From Desulfurellales bacterium (GTDB lineage: Bacteria > Campylobacterota_A > Desulfurellia > Desulfurellales > Hippeaceae): a DNA stretch of 57,177 nt. The stretch is taken from contig JALWEJ010000017.1 in NCBI GenBank assembly GCA_027014115.1, positions 1 to 57,177 of the forward strand. Reading direction: 5' to 3'. This document shows, one piece after another, positions 15,225-22,928 of the stretch. The first letter of the stretch is position 1. Each line of letters starts with the position of its first letter. Position numbers and translations under genes: made by a program. Below the pieces are notes generated by a model. That model was not told the origin of the DNA. It saw nothing but the letters and a program-made list of their open reading frames with translations, and made no database searches.

Positions 15225-16598
15225 ATGATTTATACTTATCTGTTGTTTACACTGCTGATTCTTGCCTCTCTATCATGTTTTGCCGCAAAAGAAAAATCCG
15301 CAACACTCATAACTTTGTTTTCTTCTTTTGTAAGCATTATACTTTCACTCATTATATGGCTCAGCAGTACTATTTCTACAAATTTCCTATACATAGACCC
15401 AATATCAAAAATTATGCTCATTGTTACTGCCGTTATCTATACAACAACCTCACTATTTAGCGTAAGTTATTTTAAACATATAAAAAAACCTCTTCTCAAA
15501 CAAAATCTGTATTGGGCTTTTTTGAATTTGTTTGTTTTGAGTATGTTTTTCAGCGTTATTGCTGCAAATCTCGGCCTATTGTGGGTTGGAATTGAGGCAA
15601 CAACCATAACAAGCGCCCTGCTTGTTGCAATTGACAACAACTACCCGTCAATCGAAGCAAGCTGGAGATATATAATCATTGTCTCGGTAGGACTTATTGT
15701 CTCTTTGGTGGGTATTGTATTTATATACGCTCAAGCACACACACTCGATATTGCCTACATGATTCAAAACCATCAAGACAAAAACAGACTTATCCTTATA
15801 GGCTCTGCAATGGCAATAATAGGATTCGGCACAAAAGCCGGCATATTCCCTATGCACACATGGCTTCCTGATGTTCACGGACGCTCAATAGCGCCAATCA
15901 GCGCCATTTTTTCATCTGTCCTTCTACCCTCAGCCCTGTTTGGTATAATCAGAATATCCCAGATAGCACCGTTTGGACAGATAAAGCACTTTATGTTTGC
16001 TTTGGGGCTTTTGAGTGTTGTGTTTGCATCGATATTTATGGTAAATCAAAAGTATTATAAAAGGCTTTTTGCCTACTCGTCCATTGAAAATATGGGTGTC
16101 ATATTAATTGGACTATCTTTGGGAAAAACCGGGCTTTTAGGCTCTATTGTGCTTTTAATTTCACACGCATTTGCAAAATCATCGGCGTTTTATCTTACCG
16201 GCAATATACTCTCAGTCTACAAAACGAGAAAAATAAGCGATGTGAATATGCTTGTTAAAAATATGCCCTACACTGCATACGGTTTAATACTCACATCTTT
16301 GGCTGTAACCGGTGCTCCGCCTTTTGCCACATTTGTCGGTGAATTTTTGATTATTGCTGCTGTTTATAAAATATACGGATTTGCATATTTTTCTATTCTT
16401 TTATTATCTTTACTTGTCGCATTCTTATCTGTAAATTATAAAATTTCAAGAATGTCATTTTTGGATGGAAAAGCTATGCAAAACAACAGCTGCGATATGA
16501 TAAGTGCTGCTGTACCCTTAATAAACACAGCTTTGGCATTTGCAGTTTTATTTGCTATACCTGCTATAAATAAAATCTTAAGTGGTGTTTTGTTATGA
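15225..16598 (+). CDS. HyfF/NuoN-like antiporter subunit of the Ehr complex
   Basis: 457 aa, about 13-14 membrane helices of the NADH:quinone antiporter/Mrp family. LLWVGIEATTITSALLVA carries the conserved transmembrane glutamate. GFGTKAGIFPMHTWLPDVHG has the conserved Lys and His of the half-channel. RLFAYSSIENMGVILIGL is the second lysine/serine helix region. HyfF-type subunits pump protons or sodium. The product is slightly shorter than E. coli HyfF (526 aa). It overlaps the next gene by 4 nt. Confidence 0.85.
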   Translation: MIYTYLLFTLLILASLSCFAAKEKSATLITLFSSFVSIILSLIIWLSSTISTNFLYIDPISKIMLIVTAVIYTTTSLFSVSYFKHIKKPLLKQNLYWAFLNLFVLSMFFSVIAANLGLLWVGIEATTITSALLVAIDNNYPSIEASWRYIIIVSVGLIVSLVGIVFIYAQAHTLDIAYMIQNHQDKNRLILIGSAMAIIGFGTKAGIFPMHTWLPDVHGRSIAPISAIFSSVLLPSALFGIIRISQIAPFGQIKHFMFALGLLSVVFASIFMVNQKYYKRLFAYSSIENMGVILIGLSLGKTGLLGSIVLLISHAFAKSSAFYLTGNILSVYKTRKISDVNMLVKNMPYTAYGLILTSLAVTGAPPFATFVGEFLIIAAVYKIYGFAYFSILLLSLLVAFLSVNYKISRMSFLDGKAMQNNSCDMISAAVPLINTALAFAVLFAIPAINKILSGVLL

Positions 16599-17824
16599 GA
16601 CTGCTTGGTGTATTTGAAAAAGATTCAAAAGAAATGCTGCTTTTACAGGATAAAAATACATTTTTCATACAGGATAGAGATTCAATAAATGAATCGTTTG
16701 ATAACTATGAGCTCTTAAAAAACCGCGATAAATATATAGGAAACGGCAAAACGGAAGGAAGCGGTGTATTCAATTTTAGATACGGACCTGTAACGGGCGG
16801 TGTATCCGATGCAGGTGTGTTTAATATTTATACACACGGAGAAAGAATTTTATCTGTCAACATAGACCCAAGTTACAAAAAAAGGGGTATTGAAAAACTC
16901 ATTATTGGAAACGATATACAAACATCCCTCATGCTTAGTCAAAGCATTTGCTCAAACTTTGCACTTTCACATTCAAATGCTTTTTTAACAGCAGTTGAAG
17001 ATGCAGGGAACTTCAGCATAGACACTACAACAAAAAGAATAAGAATAATTGCTGCAGAACTTGAAAGAATCTACAACCATCTCTATGTGATAGCGAGGCT
17101 TTCAAAGGGCGCATCACAAAATGTTTTAACATCCCATCTTGAGGGGCTTTTTGAAGAATCGCTCAGAACAAACCAAATTTTTTCGGGTTCAAGATTTCTA
17201 AAGAATTTAAACGGCTTTTTTATAGATAAAAACACAATAGGCAGCTTAAATGAAATAAAAAACAGAACAGAGAAAATAAAAAAAGATTTTAAAGAACTCT
17301 ATTCTCATTCACTCGAAAGCTGGAATTTTATCGACCGAATATACAACACTGCTGTTTTAACAGGTAAACATGCTCTAAGTATCGGCGTAACAGGTCCAAC
17401 GCTGAGGGCATGCAGCATAGCCGAAGATTCAAGAACATACAACAAACTATACGAAAACTTCCACCCAATAACAAAAGACAGATGCGACGCCCTATCAAGG
17501 ATGCAGGTTAGAGCAGAAGAGATTATGCAATCATGTGAGATAATTGAACAGCAGATAGATAAAATAAGCAGTGAAGAACAGCACAAAAAAGATATAGACA
17601 TATCAAAAATATCCGGAATGGGCATAGGATACTGTGAGTCCCCGACCGGTCTTGTTGCATATTTTATTGAACTTAAAAAAGGTGTCGTTGAAAATGTCTA
17701 TATCTCAACACCGTCTGTATTTGGCTTTAAGGCATTTTGTGATTCGTTTGTAGGATATATCTTTACTGACTTTAGTTTTTCTTACGATTCATTCGGTATA
17801 AATTTTGCGGACTGCTCAAGGTAG
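16595..17824 (+). CDS. HyfG/NuoD-like large subunit lacking the NiFe site (Ehr)
   Basis: 409 aa. Homology to the hydrogenase/NuoD large subunit is clear: FRYGPVTGGVSDAGVFNIYT, DPSYKKRGIEKL, RIRIIAAELERIYNHL, and GMGIGYCESPTG. The two CxxC motifs that hold NiFe in HycE/HyfG are altered. The N-terminal one reads ICSNFALSHS (CxxF) and the C-terminal one FADCSR at the very end (FxxC). So two of four ligands are gone and a normal NiFe centre is unlikely. The NuoC-like N-terminal domain of HycE is also missing. It therefore belongs to the energy-converting hydrogenase-related group. Confidence 0.82.
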   Translation: MRLLGVFEKDSKEMLLLQDKNTFFIQDRDSINESFDNYELLKNRDKYIGNGKTEGSGVFNFRYGPVTGGVSDAGVFNIYTHGERILSVNIDPSYKKRGIEKLIIGNDIQTSLMLSQSICSNFALSHSNAFLTAVEDAGNFSIDTTTKRIRIIAAELERIYNHLYVIARLSKGASQNVLTSHLEGLFEESLRTNQIFSGSRFLKNLNGFFIDKNTIGSLNEIKNRTEKIKKDFKELYSHSLESWNFIDRIYNTAVLTGKHALSIGVTGPTLRACSIAEDSRTYNKLYENFHPITKDRCDALSRMQVRAEEIMQSCEIIEQQIDKISSEEQHKKDIDISKISGMGIGYCESPTGLVAYFIELKKGVVENVYISTPSVFGFKAFCDSFVGYIFTDFSFSYDSFGINFADCSR

Positions 17825-17835
17825 GAGAGTTTAAA

Positions 17836-18288
17836 ATGAAATCATGGGCTCTGTTTGGTATAACAAGAAAACTTACTGAAAAGTTTGACAAATCAGATAA
17901 AGACACAAAACAGCTAAATAGGATATTCAAAAACTCTCTTCACATTTATCCGATAGATGTTGGAAACAGCGGTGATTTAAACCTTGAAATGATGGCTTTG
18001 TCTGCGCCGCAGTACAACATTCACAGATTCGGCATATTTTTTACAGATTCACCAAGACATGCAGACATACTGATGGTTCTCGGAAGACCGACAAAGGCTA
18101 TGATTGAGCCGTTAAAAGAAACAATAAATCAACTACCTGAGCCGTTTGGTATCGTTGTTTTTGAAAACAGTCAATTAACGGGTATTGACATAGAAACACT
18201 CAAGCTTCCAAACGTTGTTGCTCATATAAAAGAAGAAGTTGATGCCAAACGCATATTATCTGTGCTTTTGGACATTATGGGGAAATAG
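17836..18288 (+). CDS. HyfI/NuoB-like small subunit without any cysteine (Ehr)
   Basis: 150 aa. The NuoB/HycG fold is recognisable from SLHIYPIDVGNSGDLNLEMM, then ALSAPQYNIHRFGIFFTDSP and RHADILMVLGRPTKA. In relatives the first block is ..TGSCNGCDIE.. and supplies two cysteines of the [4Fe-4S] cluster next to the active site (N2 in complex I). Here these are Gly-Asn-Ser-Gly. The protein contains no cysteine at all, so no iron-sulfur cluster can be bound. The start is ATG 17836 after GGAGAG. Spacing is 11 nt to the large subunit and 1 nt to HyfB. Confidence 0.82.
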   Translation: MKSWALFGITRKLTEKFDKSDKDTKQLNRIFKNSLHIYPIDVGNSGDLNLEMMALSAPQYNIHRFGIFFTDSPRHADILMVLGRPTKAMIEPLKETINQLPEPFGIVVFENSQLTGIDIETLKLPNVVAHIKEEVDAKRILSVLLDIMGK

Positions 18289-18289
18289 C

Positions 18290-20170
18290 ATGATATATAT
18301 AAAAATAGCTCTGTTTGGATACTTAACAGCCGCATTGGCAGGTTTTTTCGATAAAAAGACAAGCTATATCTTGGGCTCTTTATCATCCATTTCATTCCTT
18401 GCATCCGGAATTCTTTCATACAACAACGATATCACAATAACACTCATGCAAATTTCTCAGAATGTATCTTTGTCTTTTAAATTAGACCATTTAAGCTGCA
18501 TATTCATAATCATATCTTCTATATCTTGGATTGCCGTAGAACTGTTTTCTGTAGATTTTGGAATGCTGTATAGAAAAAGAATGGCGGTTCTTTTGAATCT
18601 AGGATTCTTTGGGATGGCTGTTGTATTTTTATCCAATGATATGCTTACCTTTCTTTTTGGATATGAAATAATGACAATTACATCATACCTTCTTATAACA
18701 GAAAAATCAAACTCCCAAAAAGGGGCTTTTTTGTTTCTCGCATTCAGCGAACTATCAACAATACTGTTAATATCGGCTTTTGCTGTAGGATTTATAAATT
18801 CAGGAAATATAAATCTATCAAACATCAAACCATCAGACAACTTCTACTTTCTGTTTTTGGCATCTTTGGGCTTCATTATAAAAATGGATATAGCACCGTT
18901 TCATGTATGGATGAGAAAAGCCTATGAAAAAGCAGCTGCAAATGTACTGGCAGTATTGAGTTCATCTGTTACTCTTGTCGGTGTTTATGGACTGTTTAGA
19001 ATAATATCTGCAACAAATTCATCCCATCTTTGGGGAATACTGGCTTTGTCGATTGGAGCAATCTCTGCTTTCTGGGGAGCAGTACACGCCGCAGCATCCA
19101 AAGGCATAAAAACACTGCCGGCATATTCAACAACCGAAAACAACGGCTTAATCCTTGCACTGCTTGGTCTGTATGTACTTACCCTTTCACTCAAGGCAGA
19201 ATCAACACTTGCAACATTTGCATATCTCGGTGCCGTAATATTGGCATTTGCACACTCAATTTCAAAAACACTGCTGTTTTTATCAATAGGCCAGGCTCAA
19301 GAGGCACTTGGTGAGGATGAAATAAACAATATACGCGGCATACACTCATCGGTAGGAAAAATTCCGGCTTTCGGTATTATTGTATCTGGACTTTCATTTG
19401 GCGCTTTTCCTCCGCTTATCGGCTATGCTGCAGAATGGATTGTGCTTGAATCCATATTTCAATCATCACAATTCCCAGATATACTTGATAGAATCATAAG
19501 TTCATCAAGCGGTGTATTGATGGCTTTGGCTATGGGCTTTGCAACCTTTGCAATGATAAAGCTTATGGGCTATTCCGCTTTGGGCTATGACCACGGGAAA
19601 AAGGCAAAAAAAATCAGTGTTGCTTTTATGAATTCAGCCCAACTGATACTTATGACTGCCGTATTTTTGGGCGGTATATTAATAACATTTGAATTTGCAT
19701 ACCTTGGACACAAAGAGTTTGTAATAGGCGCACTATCTGTACCCCAAGGTTTTCTGCTTGCAAGCGCAAAACCGGTTTTCGGTGTTATAGCACCTCTGTT
19801 TTATGCCGTAGTCATATCGGTATTTTTCATATTCTGCCTGCTTATTTATTTAAAGAAAAGACATACGACAAAAAAGGTTACATCATGGAACGGCGGACTT
19901 GAGCTAAAAGAAAATGAATACTTCACAACAAGCGGCTATTCATACACGATTGAATATATTTTAAGATGGATTTATAGAACAAAAGAAACGCTGCACAACA
20001 AAAAAGCACTTGTAACAACCAAAGATGTTGCAGAGTTTCCTTATAATTTGATAACAGATGCAGCAAAAAAATTATCATTTTATATCAGTAGATACATAAT
20101 GAACGGAAACACTCATCAGTATATTGCCTATATTGTCATTATGTTTATTTTGAGTTTTTTGATTTTTTAA
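18290..20170 (+). CDS. HyfB/NuoL-like antiporter subunit of the Ehr complex
   Basis: 626 aa from ATG 18290, just after the previous stop; the frame is open further upstream but that would overlap the small subunit. About 15-16 membrane helices. FLFGYEIMTITSYLLI has the conserved helix-5 glutamate. FIIKMDIAPFHVWMRKAYEKA carries the Lys/His of the first half-channel. TENNGLILALLGL lies on the central helix. The C-terminal part has KVTSWNGGLELKENEYFTTS, typical of HyfB. Last gene of the operon, closed by a hairpin terminator. Confidence 0.85.
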   Translation: MIYIKIALFGYLTAALAGFFDKKTSYILGSLSSISFLASGILSYNNDITITLMQISQNVSLSFKLDHLSCIFIIISSISWIAVELFSVDFGMLYRKRMAVLLNLGFFGMAVVFLSNDMLTFLFGYEIMTITSYLLITEKSNSQKGAFLFLAFSELSTILLISAFAVGFINSGNINLSNIKPSDNFYFLFLASLGFIIKMDIAPFHVWMRKAYEKAAANVLAVLSSSVTLVGVYGLFRIISATNSSHLWGILALSIGAISAFWGAVHAAASKGIKTLPAYSTTENNGLILALLGLYVLTLSLKAESTLATFAYLGAVILAFAHSISKTLLFLSIGQAQEALGEDEINNIRGIHSSVGKIPAFGIIVSGLSFGAFPPLIGYAAEWIVLESIFQSSQFPDILDRIISSSSGVLMALAMGFATFAMIKLMGYSALGYDHGKKAKKISVAFMNSAQLILMTAVFLGGILITFEFAYLGHKEFVIGALSVPQGFLLASAKPVFGVIAPLFYAVVISVFFIFCLLIYLKKRHTTKKVTSWNGGLELKENEYFTTSGYSYTIEYILRWIYRTKETLHNKKALVTTKDVAEFPYNLITDAAKKLSFYISRYIMNGNTHQYIAYIVIMFILSFLIF

Positions 20171-20210
20171 GAAACCTGACCCCTTTTGGACTGGAATCAG
20201 GTTTCTTTCT
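20171..20210 (+). terminator. Rho-independent terminator of the Ehr operon
   Basis: GAAACCTGA (20171-20179) and TCAGGTTTC (20197-20205) form a 9-bp perfect stem with a 17-nt loop, followed by a pyrimidine-rich TTTCTCTC run. It starts right after the HyfB stop and lies before the convergent gene at 20214. Confidence 0.8.
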
Positions 20211-20213
20211 CTC

Positions 20214-20939
20214 TCACCTATAAAACTCACTCCCTCTCACTATCCTTCTTGATGTGTAGGGTATGCTTTTGTGTTTTCTGTGAAGTCTTTTTAGTGTGTA
20301 TTTGGCTTTTCTGTAGCTTTTAAAGGGTCCTACATAGGTTCTAAACCATGTTCTATTGTGTATTCTTACCCTTCTTATGCATACAGGGGCTTTTGTTATT
20401 CTTCTTAGTCTTCTTAACTCTTTTACGGCATTTCTAAACTTTCTGAATGAGCCTATCTTTATGTAGTACTCTCTTGTCTTTGGTGTGTATTTTACTATTG
20501 AGGGATAATAATGAATCCTCTTTAGGGCAAGTGGGCATCCGCTGTTTTGTTTAACACCCGCAGTGAAGGGGCATGCATCCAAATCATCTGTTATGCCGTC
20601 ATTGTCTGAGTCTCTTGTCATGCTCTTTTTATCTATAACCACCATTCTTATCAGCTCTTCTGGGCATCCGTCTGTATCATCTATATTGTTGTAGTTTTCT
20701 TTGTCCATGGGGCATTTGTCTTTACTGTCGGGTATACAGTCGCAGTCTTTGTCTTTGTAGCATCCCCAGAAGTTATACTGAGGACATGTACCCCAAGGTG
20801 TTGTCACCTTGCTTAAGTTCTGGGTTGTGCAGCATGGAGCCTTCTTTTGAACAACAACTGTTGTATCCGAATATGCGTTTAATGAAAAGACAATAAGGAA
20901 GGCAAACAGAAAAAGAGAGATATTAAAAGCTCTTTTCAT
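20214..20939 (-). CDS. Secreted Ca-binding (thrombospondin type 3-like) protein with SPOR-like C terminus
   Basis: 241 aa. Signal peptide (KRAFNISLFLFAFLIVFSLN, cleavage after about residue 24). A cysteine- and aspartate-rich block follows: TPWGTCPQYNFWGCYKDKDC, the Ca-binding repeat DKCPMDKENYNNIDDTDGCP, and a second repeat DSDNDGITDDLDACP. The last 80 residues (YYIKIGSFRKFRNAVKELRR ... WFRTYVGPFKSYRKAKYTLK) look like a SPOR domain, which binds denuded peptidoglycan. It is likely periplasmic or outer-membrane associated. The central block is 60-70% identical by eye to the next lipoprotein, so the two are paralogues. Confidence 0.7.
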   Translation of the reverse strand: MKRAFNISLFLFAFLIVFSLNAYSDTTVVVQKKAPCCTTQNLSKVTTPWGTCPQYNFWGCYKDKDCDCIPDSKDKCPMDKENYNNIDDTDGCPEELIRMVVIDKKSMTRDSDNDGITDDLDACPFTAGVKQNSGCPLALKRIHYYPSIVKYTPKTREYYIKIGSFRKFRNAVKELRRLRRITKAPVCIRRVRIHNRTWFRTYVGPFKSYRKAKYTLKRLHRKHKSIPYTSRRIVRGSEFYR

Positions 20940-20954
20940 ACATCTCCTCCAAAC

Positions 20955-20985
20955 AAAAAAGGGATAGACTCAATAAGTCTATCCC
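20955..20985 (-). terminator. Rho-independent terminator between the two TSP3-repeat genes
   Basis: A perfect 10-bp stem GGGATAGACT/AGTCTATCCC with a 5-nt loop is followed on the minus strand by TTTTTT. It ends the transcript of the lipoprotein gene (stop at 21008), only 15 nt before the next gene's start, so the downstream gene depends on read-through. Confidence 0.88.
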
Positions 20986-21007
20986 GAAGTAATGTGTGCA
21001 TGTTTTG

Positions 21008-21415
21008 TTAATTGAGAGGACATCCGTTATTCTTCGGTGTTCCTGCAACAAAAGGACATACATCTTTATCGTCTGTCACACCGTCATTGTCGGAGTCTTT
21101 CAAAACCCTTCTGATTATAGGTCTTACTATGATTTTATCCGGGCATCCGTCCTTGTCATCAAGGTTGTTGTAGTTTTCTTTATCCATAGGACACTTGTCT
21201 GTTGCATCGGGATTGCAGTCACAGTCTTTATCATTTGCACATCCCCAGAAGTTATACTGAGGGCATGCACCCCAAGGTGTCATAACCTTGCTCAGTTTGA
21301 CTGTTGAGCAGCAGGATTTCTTTGTCTTAACTATCTTTGTCTGCTGAGTACAGCCTGTCATTGTAAGTGTTGCAGCTACTGCAGCCACACTCAAGAATGC
21401 ATAGATGCGTTTCAT
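21008..21415 (-). CDS. Lipoprotein with cysteine-rich and Ca-binding repeats
   Basis: 135 aa. The lipobox LTMTGC near residue 22 predicts a lipid-anchored N terminus. Next come KKSCCSTVKLSKVMTPWGAC, PQYNFWGCANDKDCDCNPD, the repeat DKCPMDKENYNNLDDKDGCP and DSDNDGVTDDKDVCPF. The Asp-rich repeats fit the thrombospondin type 3/OmpA-linker pattern that binds calcium. It lacks the SPOR domain of its paralogue. AGGAGA precedes the ATG. The role is unknown; the CC and WGC/CDC clusters could be disulfides or metal sites. Confidence 0.7.
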   Translation of the reverse strand: MKRIYAFLSVAAVAATLTMTGCTQQTKIVKTKKSCCSTVKLSKVMTPWGACPQYNFWGCANDKDCDCNPDATDKCPMDKENYNNLDDKDGCPDKIIVRPIIRRVLKDSDNDGVTDDKDVCPFVAGTPKNNGCPLN

Positions 21416-21500
21416 ACCAATCTCCTTTTTCTTAGTCTTTTAATCTTTTTGCCTTGTTTTAATAAATTACCTTTTTGTTGTATTCTTGGTTTTTGCTTAT

Positions 21501-21785
21501 TTACTTGATTGTTACAACAGTAACAGGTGATGAACCGCAGCATCCTCCGCAATCGGGAAGACCGCAGTTTAGAACACACTGGTCTGCATGCTGTAAGTAT
21601 ACACATGTCTTATCCAGTATACACTTAGGAGGACCATAGTTTACAATAACCGTTTTTGTTGTCGGACATATACTGCATGATGATTTAACAACCACAACAT
21701 CGGCAGCAGACGATGTTAAAGAAACACCAAACGATAAAATACCAACCATGAATAAAGCAGCTACCAAAGATTTAACCTTCTGCAT
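21501..21785 (-). CDS. Small exported cysteine-rich protein
   Basis: 94 aa. A signal peptide (VAALFMVGILSFGVSLTSSA, cut near residue 28) is followed by a mature part of about 66 aa with ten cysteines: SSCSICP, KCILDKTCVYLQHADQCVLN, and CGLPDCGGCCGSSP. No family recognised. The even number of cysteines suggests disulfides, or binding of metal or sulfur species. It is the first of three exported Cys-rich genes on this strand; GTGAGG lies before the ATG. The long leader upstream hints at post-transcriptional control. Confidence 0.6.
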   Translation of the reverse strand: MQKVKSLVAALFMVGILSFGVSLTSSAADVVVVKSSCSICPTTKTVIVNYGPPKCILDKTCVYLQHADQCVLNCGLPDCGGCCGSSPVTVVTIK

Positions 21786-22156
21786 CTTTACACCTCACTT
21801 TCCAAAAAAGATTTAATAAAAAACAATTCCATTTTATTTTTTGTCGGATGTTGGCTTGAAAAGTTAAGAACCAACATCAAAACACAGACAGATAAACAAA
21901 AAACAATAAAATTAAAAACAAAACAACAAAGAAAATCCAAAGAAGATTAACTAAAAGCTAAAGCTTTTAGTTAATACTTGCGATAAACAAAGTTGTTTAA
22001 AAGCAAAACACAAGATGCTTTCCTTAAAAAACTAAAACAGCAATGACAAAGTCAAAGAACAAAAAACAATGAAACACAATAAAAAGTAAAAACAAAAGCT
22101 ATTGACAAAAATACAAATGATGCATCGGTAATACTTAATACTTATTAAACATATTA
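21786..22156 (-). promoter_or_regulatory. About 370-nt leader of the exported Cys-rich cluster, possible small RNA
   Basis: No gene is seen on either strand. The plus strand is strikingly A/C-rich with few G. A 28-nt dyad with 13-bp perfect arms (21947-21959 and 21962-21974; TTAACTAAAAGCT/AGCTTTTAGTTAA) lies midway. On the minus strand the dyad is followed by a T-rich run. It could be an attenuator, or the end of a 190-nt RNA starting at the promoter near 22157. Confidence 0.45.
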
Positions 22157-22186
22157 AATATAATACATAAAGGTAGGAAATGTCAA
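22157..22186 (-). promoter_or_regulatory. Promoter for the Cys-rich exported cluster
   Basis: TTGACA (22181-22186 on the minus strand), an 18-nt spacer and TATATT (22157-22162); a 17-nt spacer would give TTATAT. It lies downstream of the tRNA-Phe terminator, so it is an independent unit. Confidence 0.6.
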
Positions 22187-22210
22187 GGAGGGAGTGGGGA
22201 ATGTTAGAAA

Positions 22211-22249
22211 ATAAAAAAGCCAACTAAGGCAATCTACCTTGGTTGGCTT
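22211..22249 (-). terminator. Rho-independent terminator after tRNA-Phe
   Basis: AAGCCAACCAAGG and CCTTAGTTGGCTT (one mismatch) form a 13-bp stem, then TTTTTTA on the minus strand. Confidence 0.88.
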
Positions 22250-22264
22250 CATAACAGTCAAAAA

Positions 22265-22340
22265 TGGTGCCGAGACGTGGAATCGAACCACGGACACAGG
22301 GATTTTCAGTCCCTTGCTCTACCGACTGAGCTATCTCGGC
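22265..22340 (-). tRNA. tRNA-Phe (GAA)
   Basis: On the minus strand GCCGAGATAGCTCAG opens the gene. The anticodon loop is CTGAAAA (GAA), the T-arm is GGTTCGATTCC, and the acceptor closes with TCTCGGC-A-CCA. CCA is encoded. Total length is 76 nt. Confidence 0.97.
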
Positions 22341-22351
22341 AAACGCAGCAG

Positions 22352-22380
22352 TTTATACAAAAAGATTTTTCAAAAGTCAA
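22352..22380 (-). promoter_or_regulatory. tRNA-Phe promoter
   Basis: TTGACT (22375-22380), a 17-nt spacer and TATAAA (22352-22357) on the minus strand, 11 nt before the mature 5' end. Confidence 0.75.
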
Positions 22381-22387
22381 TAAAAAA

Positions 22388-22756
22388 TTATACGCCCAAA
22401 ACATCCTTTAGTGCTTTTGATGTCTTTTTAATATCCATATAGACCAAACCAAGCTTTGCATCAGGTGTTGTTGTTACGGTTAAAACAGCCTCTTCTCCGG
22501 CAGATGTTAGAATAATGTATCCTTTGTCACCCTTAATAGTAACCTGCTCCGGAACACCCTTACCAAGCTCTTCTACAGCTCTTTCAGATAAAGACAATAA
22601 AGCGGCAGACATTGCCGATATTCTATCTTCATCCATTCCCTCAGGCAGCTTACTGCTTATCATCAAACCATCAGATGTAACCAAAGCAACTCCCTCTATT
22701 GAGGAATTGGAAGCCATTAAACCCTGCAAAGATTCGTTTATGATTTTCTCTTTCAT
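22388..22756 (-). CDS. Roadblock/LC7-domain protein (MglB-like)
   Basis: 122 aa from ATG 22756, which has GGAGGA 4 nt upstream; the longer frame runs into the promoter. The whole protein is one roadblock fold: SIEGVALVTSDGLMISSKLP, EDRISAMSAALLSLSERAVE, VTIKGDKGYIILTSAGEEAV, and LGLVYMDIKKTSKALKDVLG. Such proteins dimerise and regulate small Ras-like GTPases (MglA), for instance in polarity or motility. No GTPase gene is nearby. Divergent from the RACo-like gene. Confidence 0.85.
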   Translation of the reverse strand: MKEKIINESLQGLMASNSSIEGVALVTSDGLMISSKLPEGMDEDRISAMSAALLSLSERAVEELGKGVPEQVTIKGDKGYIILTSAGEEAVLTVTTTPDAKLGLVYMDIKKTSKALKDVLGV

Positions 22757-22893
22757 ACTTCCTCCAAAAAACCAATTTCTTTTGTTTAAAAAACTACCAG
22801 AAAAACAAGCTTTAATCAAGAAAAAAGCAAACAAGCTCTTAACCAAACAAAAAGAGCAATAGCACAATATATACCATTTTCTTCATATAAAAA

Positions 22894-22922
22894 TTGATTT
22901 TATGAAAATATTTTGATAGTTT
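22894..22922 (+). promoter_or_regulatory. Promoter of the RACo-like gene, probably leaderless
   Basis: TTGATT (22894-22899), a 17-nt spacer and TAGTTT (22917-22922). The ATG at 22929 is 6 nt downstream of the -10 and lacks a ribosome site. Confidence 0.4.
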
Positions 22923-22928
22923 TTGCCT

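Noticed and set aside
16595-17824. Calling the operon an active Hyf-type [NiFe] hydrogenase
   Set aside because: Two of four nickel-iron cysteines are missing, the small subunit has no cysteine, and no ferredoxin subunit or maturation genes are present.
21412-21785. Open frames opposite or beside the Cys-rich genes (for example 21412-21606 on the minus strand)
   Set aside because: They overlap the better frame with signal peptide and ribosome site and have a random, Arg/Cys-biased composition.
22032-22223. A 63-aa hydrophobic frame in the leader on the minus strand
   Set aside because: Phe/Leu/Cys-rich translation of an A/T-rich strand; no ribosome site, and it spans the -10/-35 elements.
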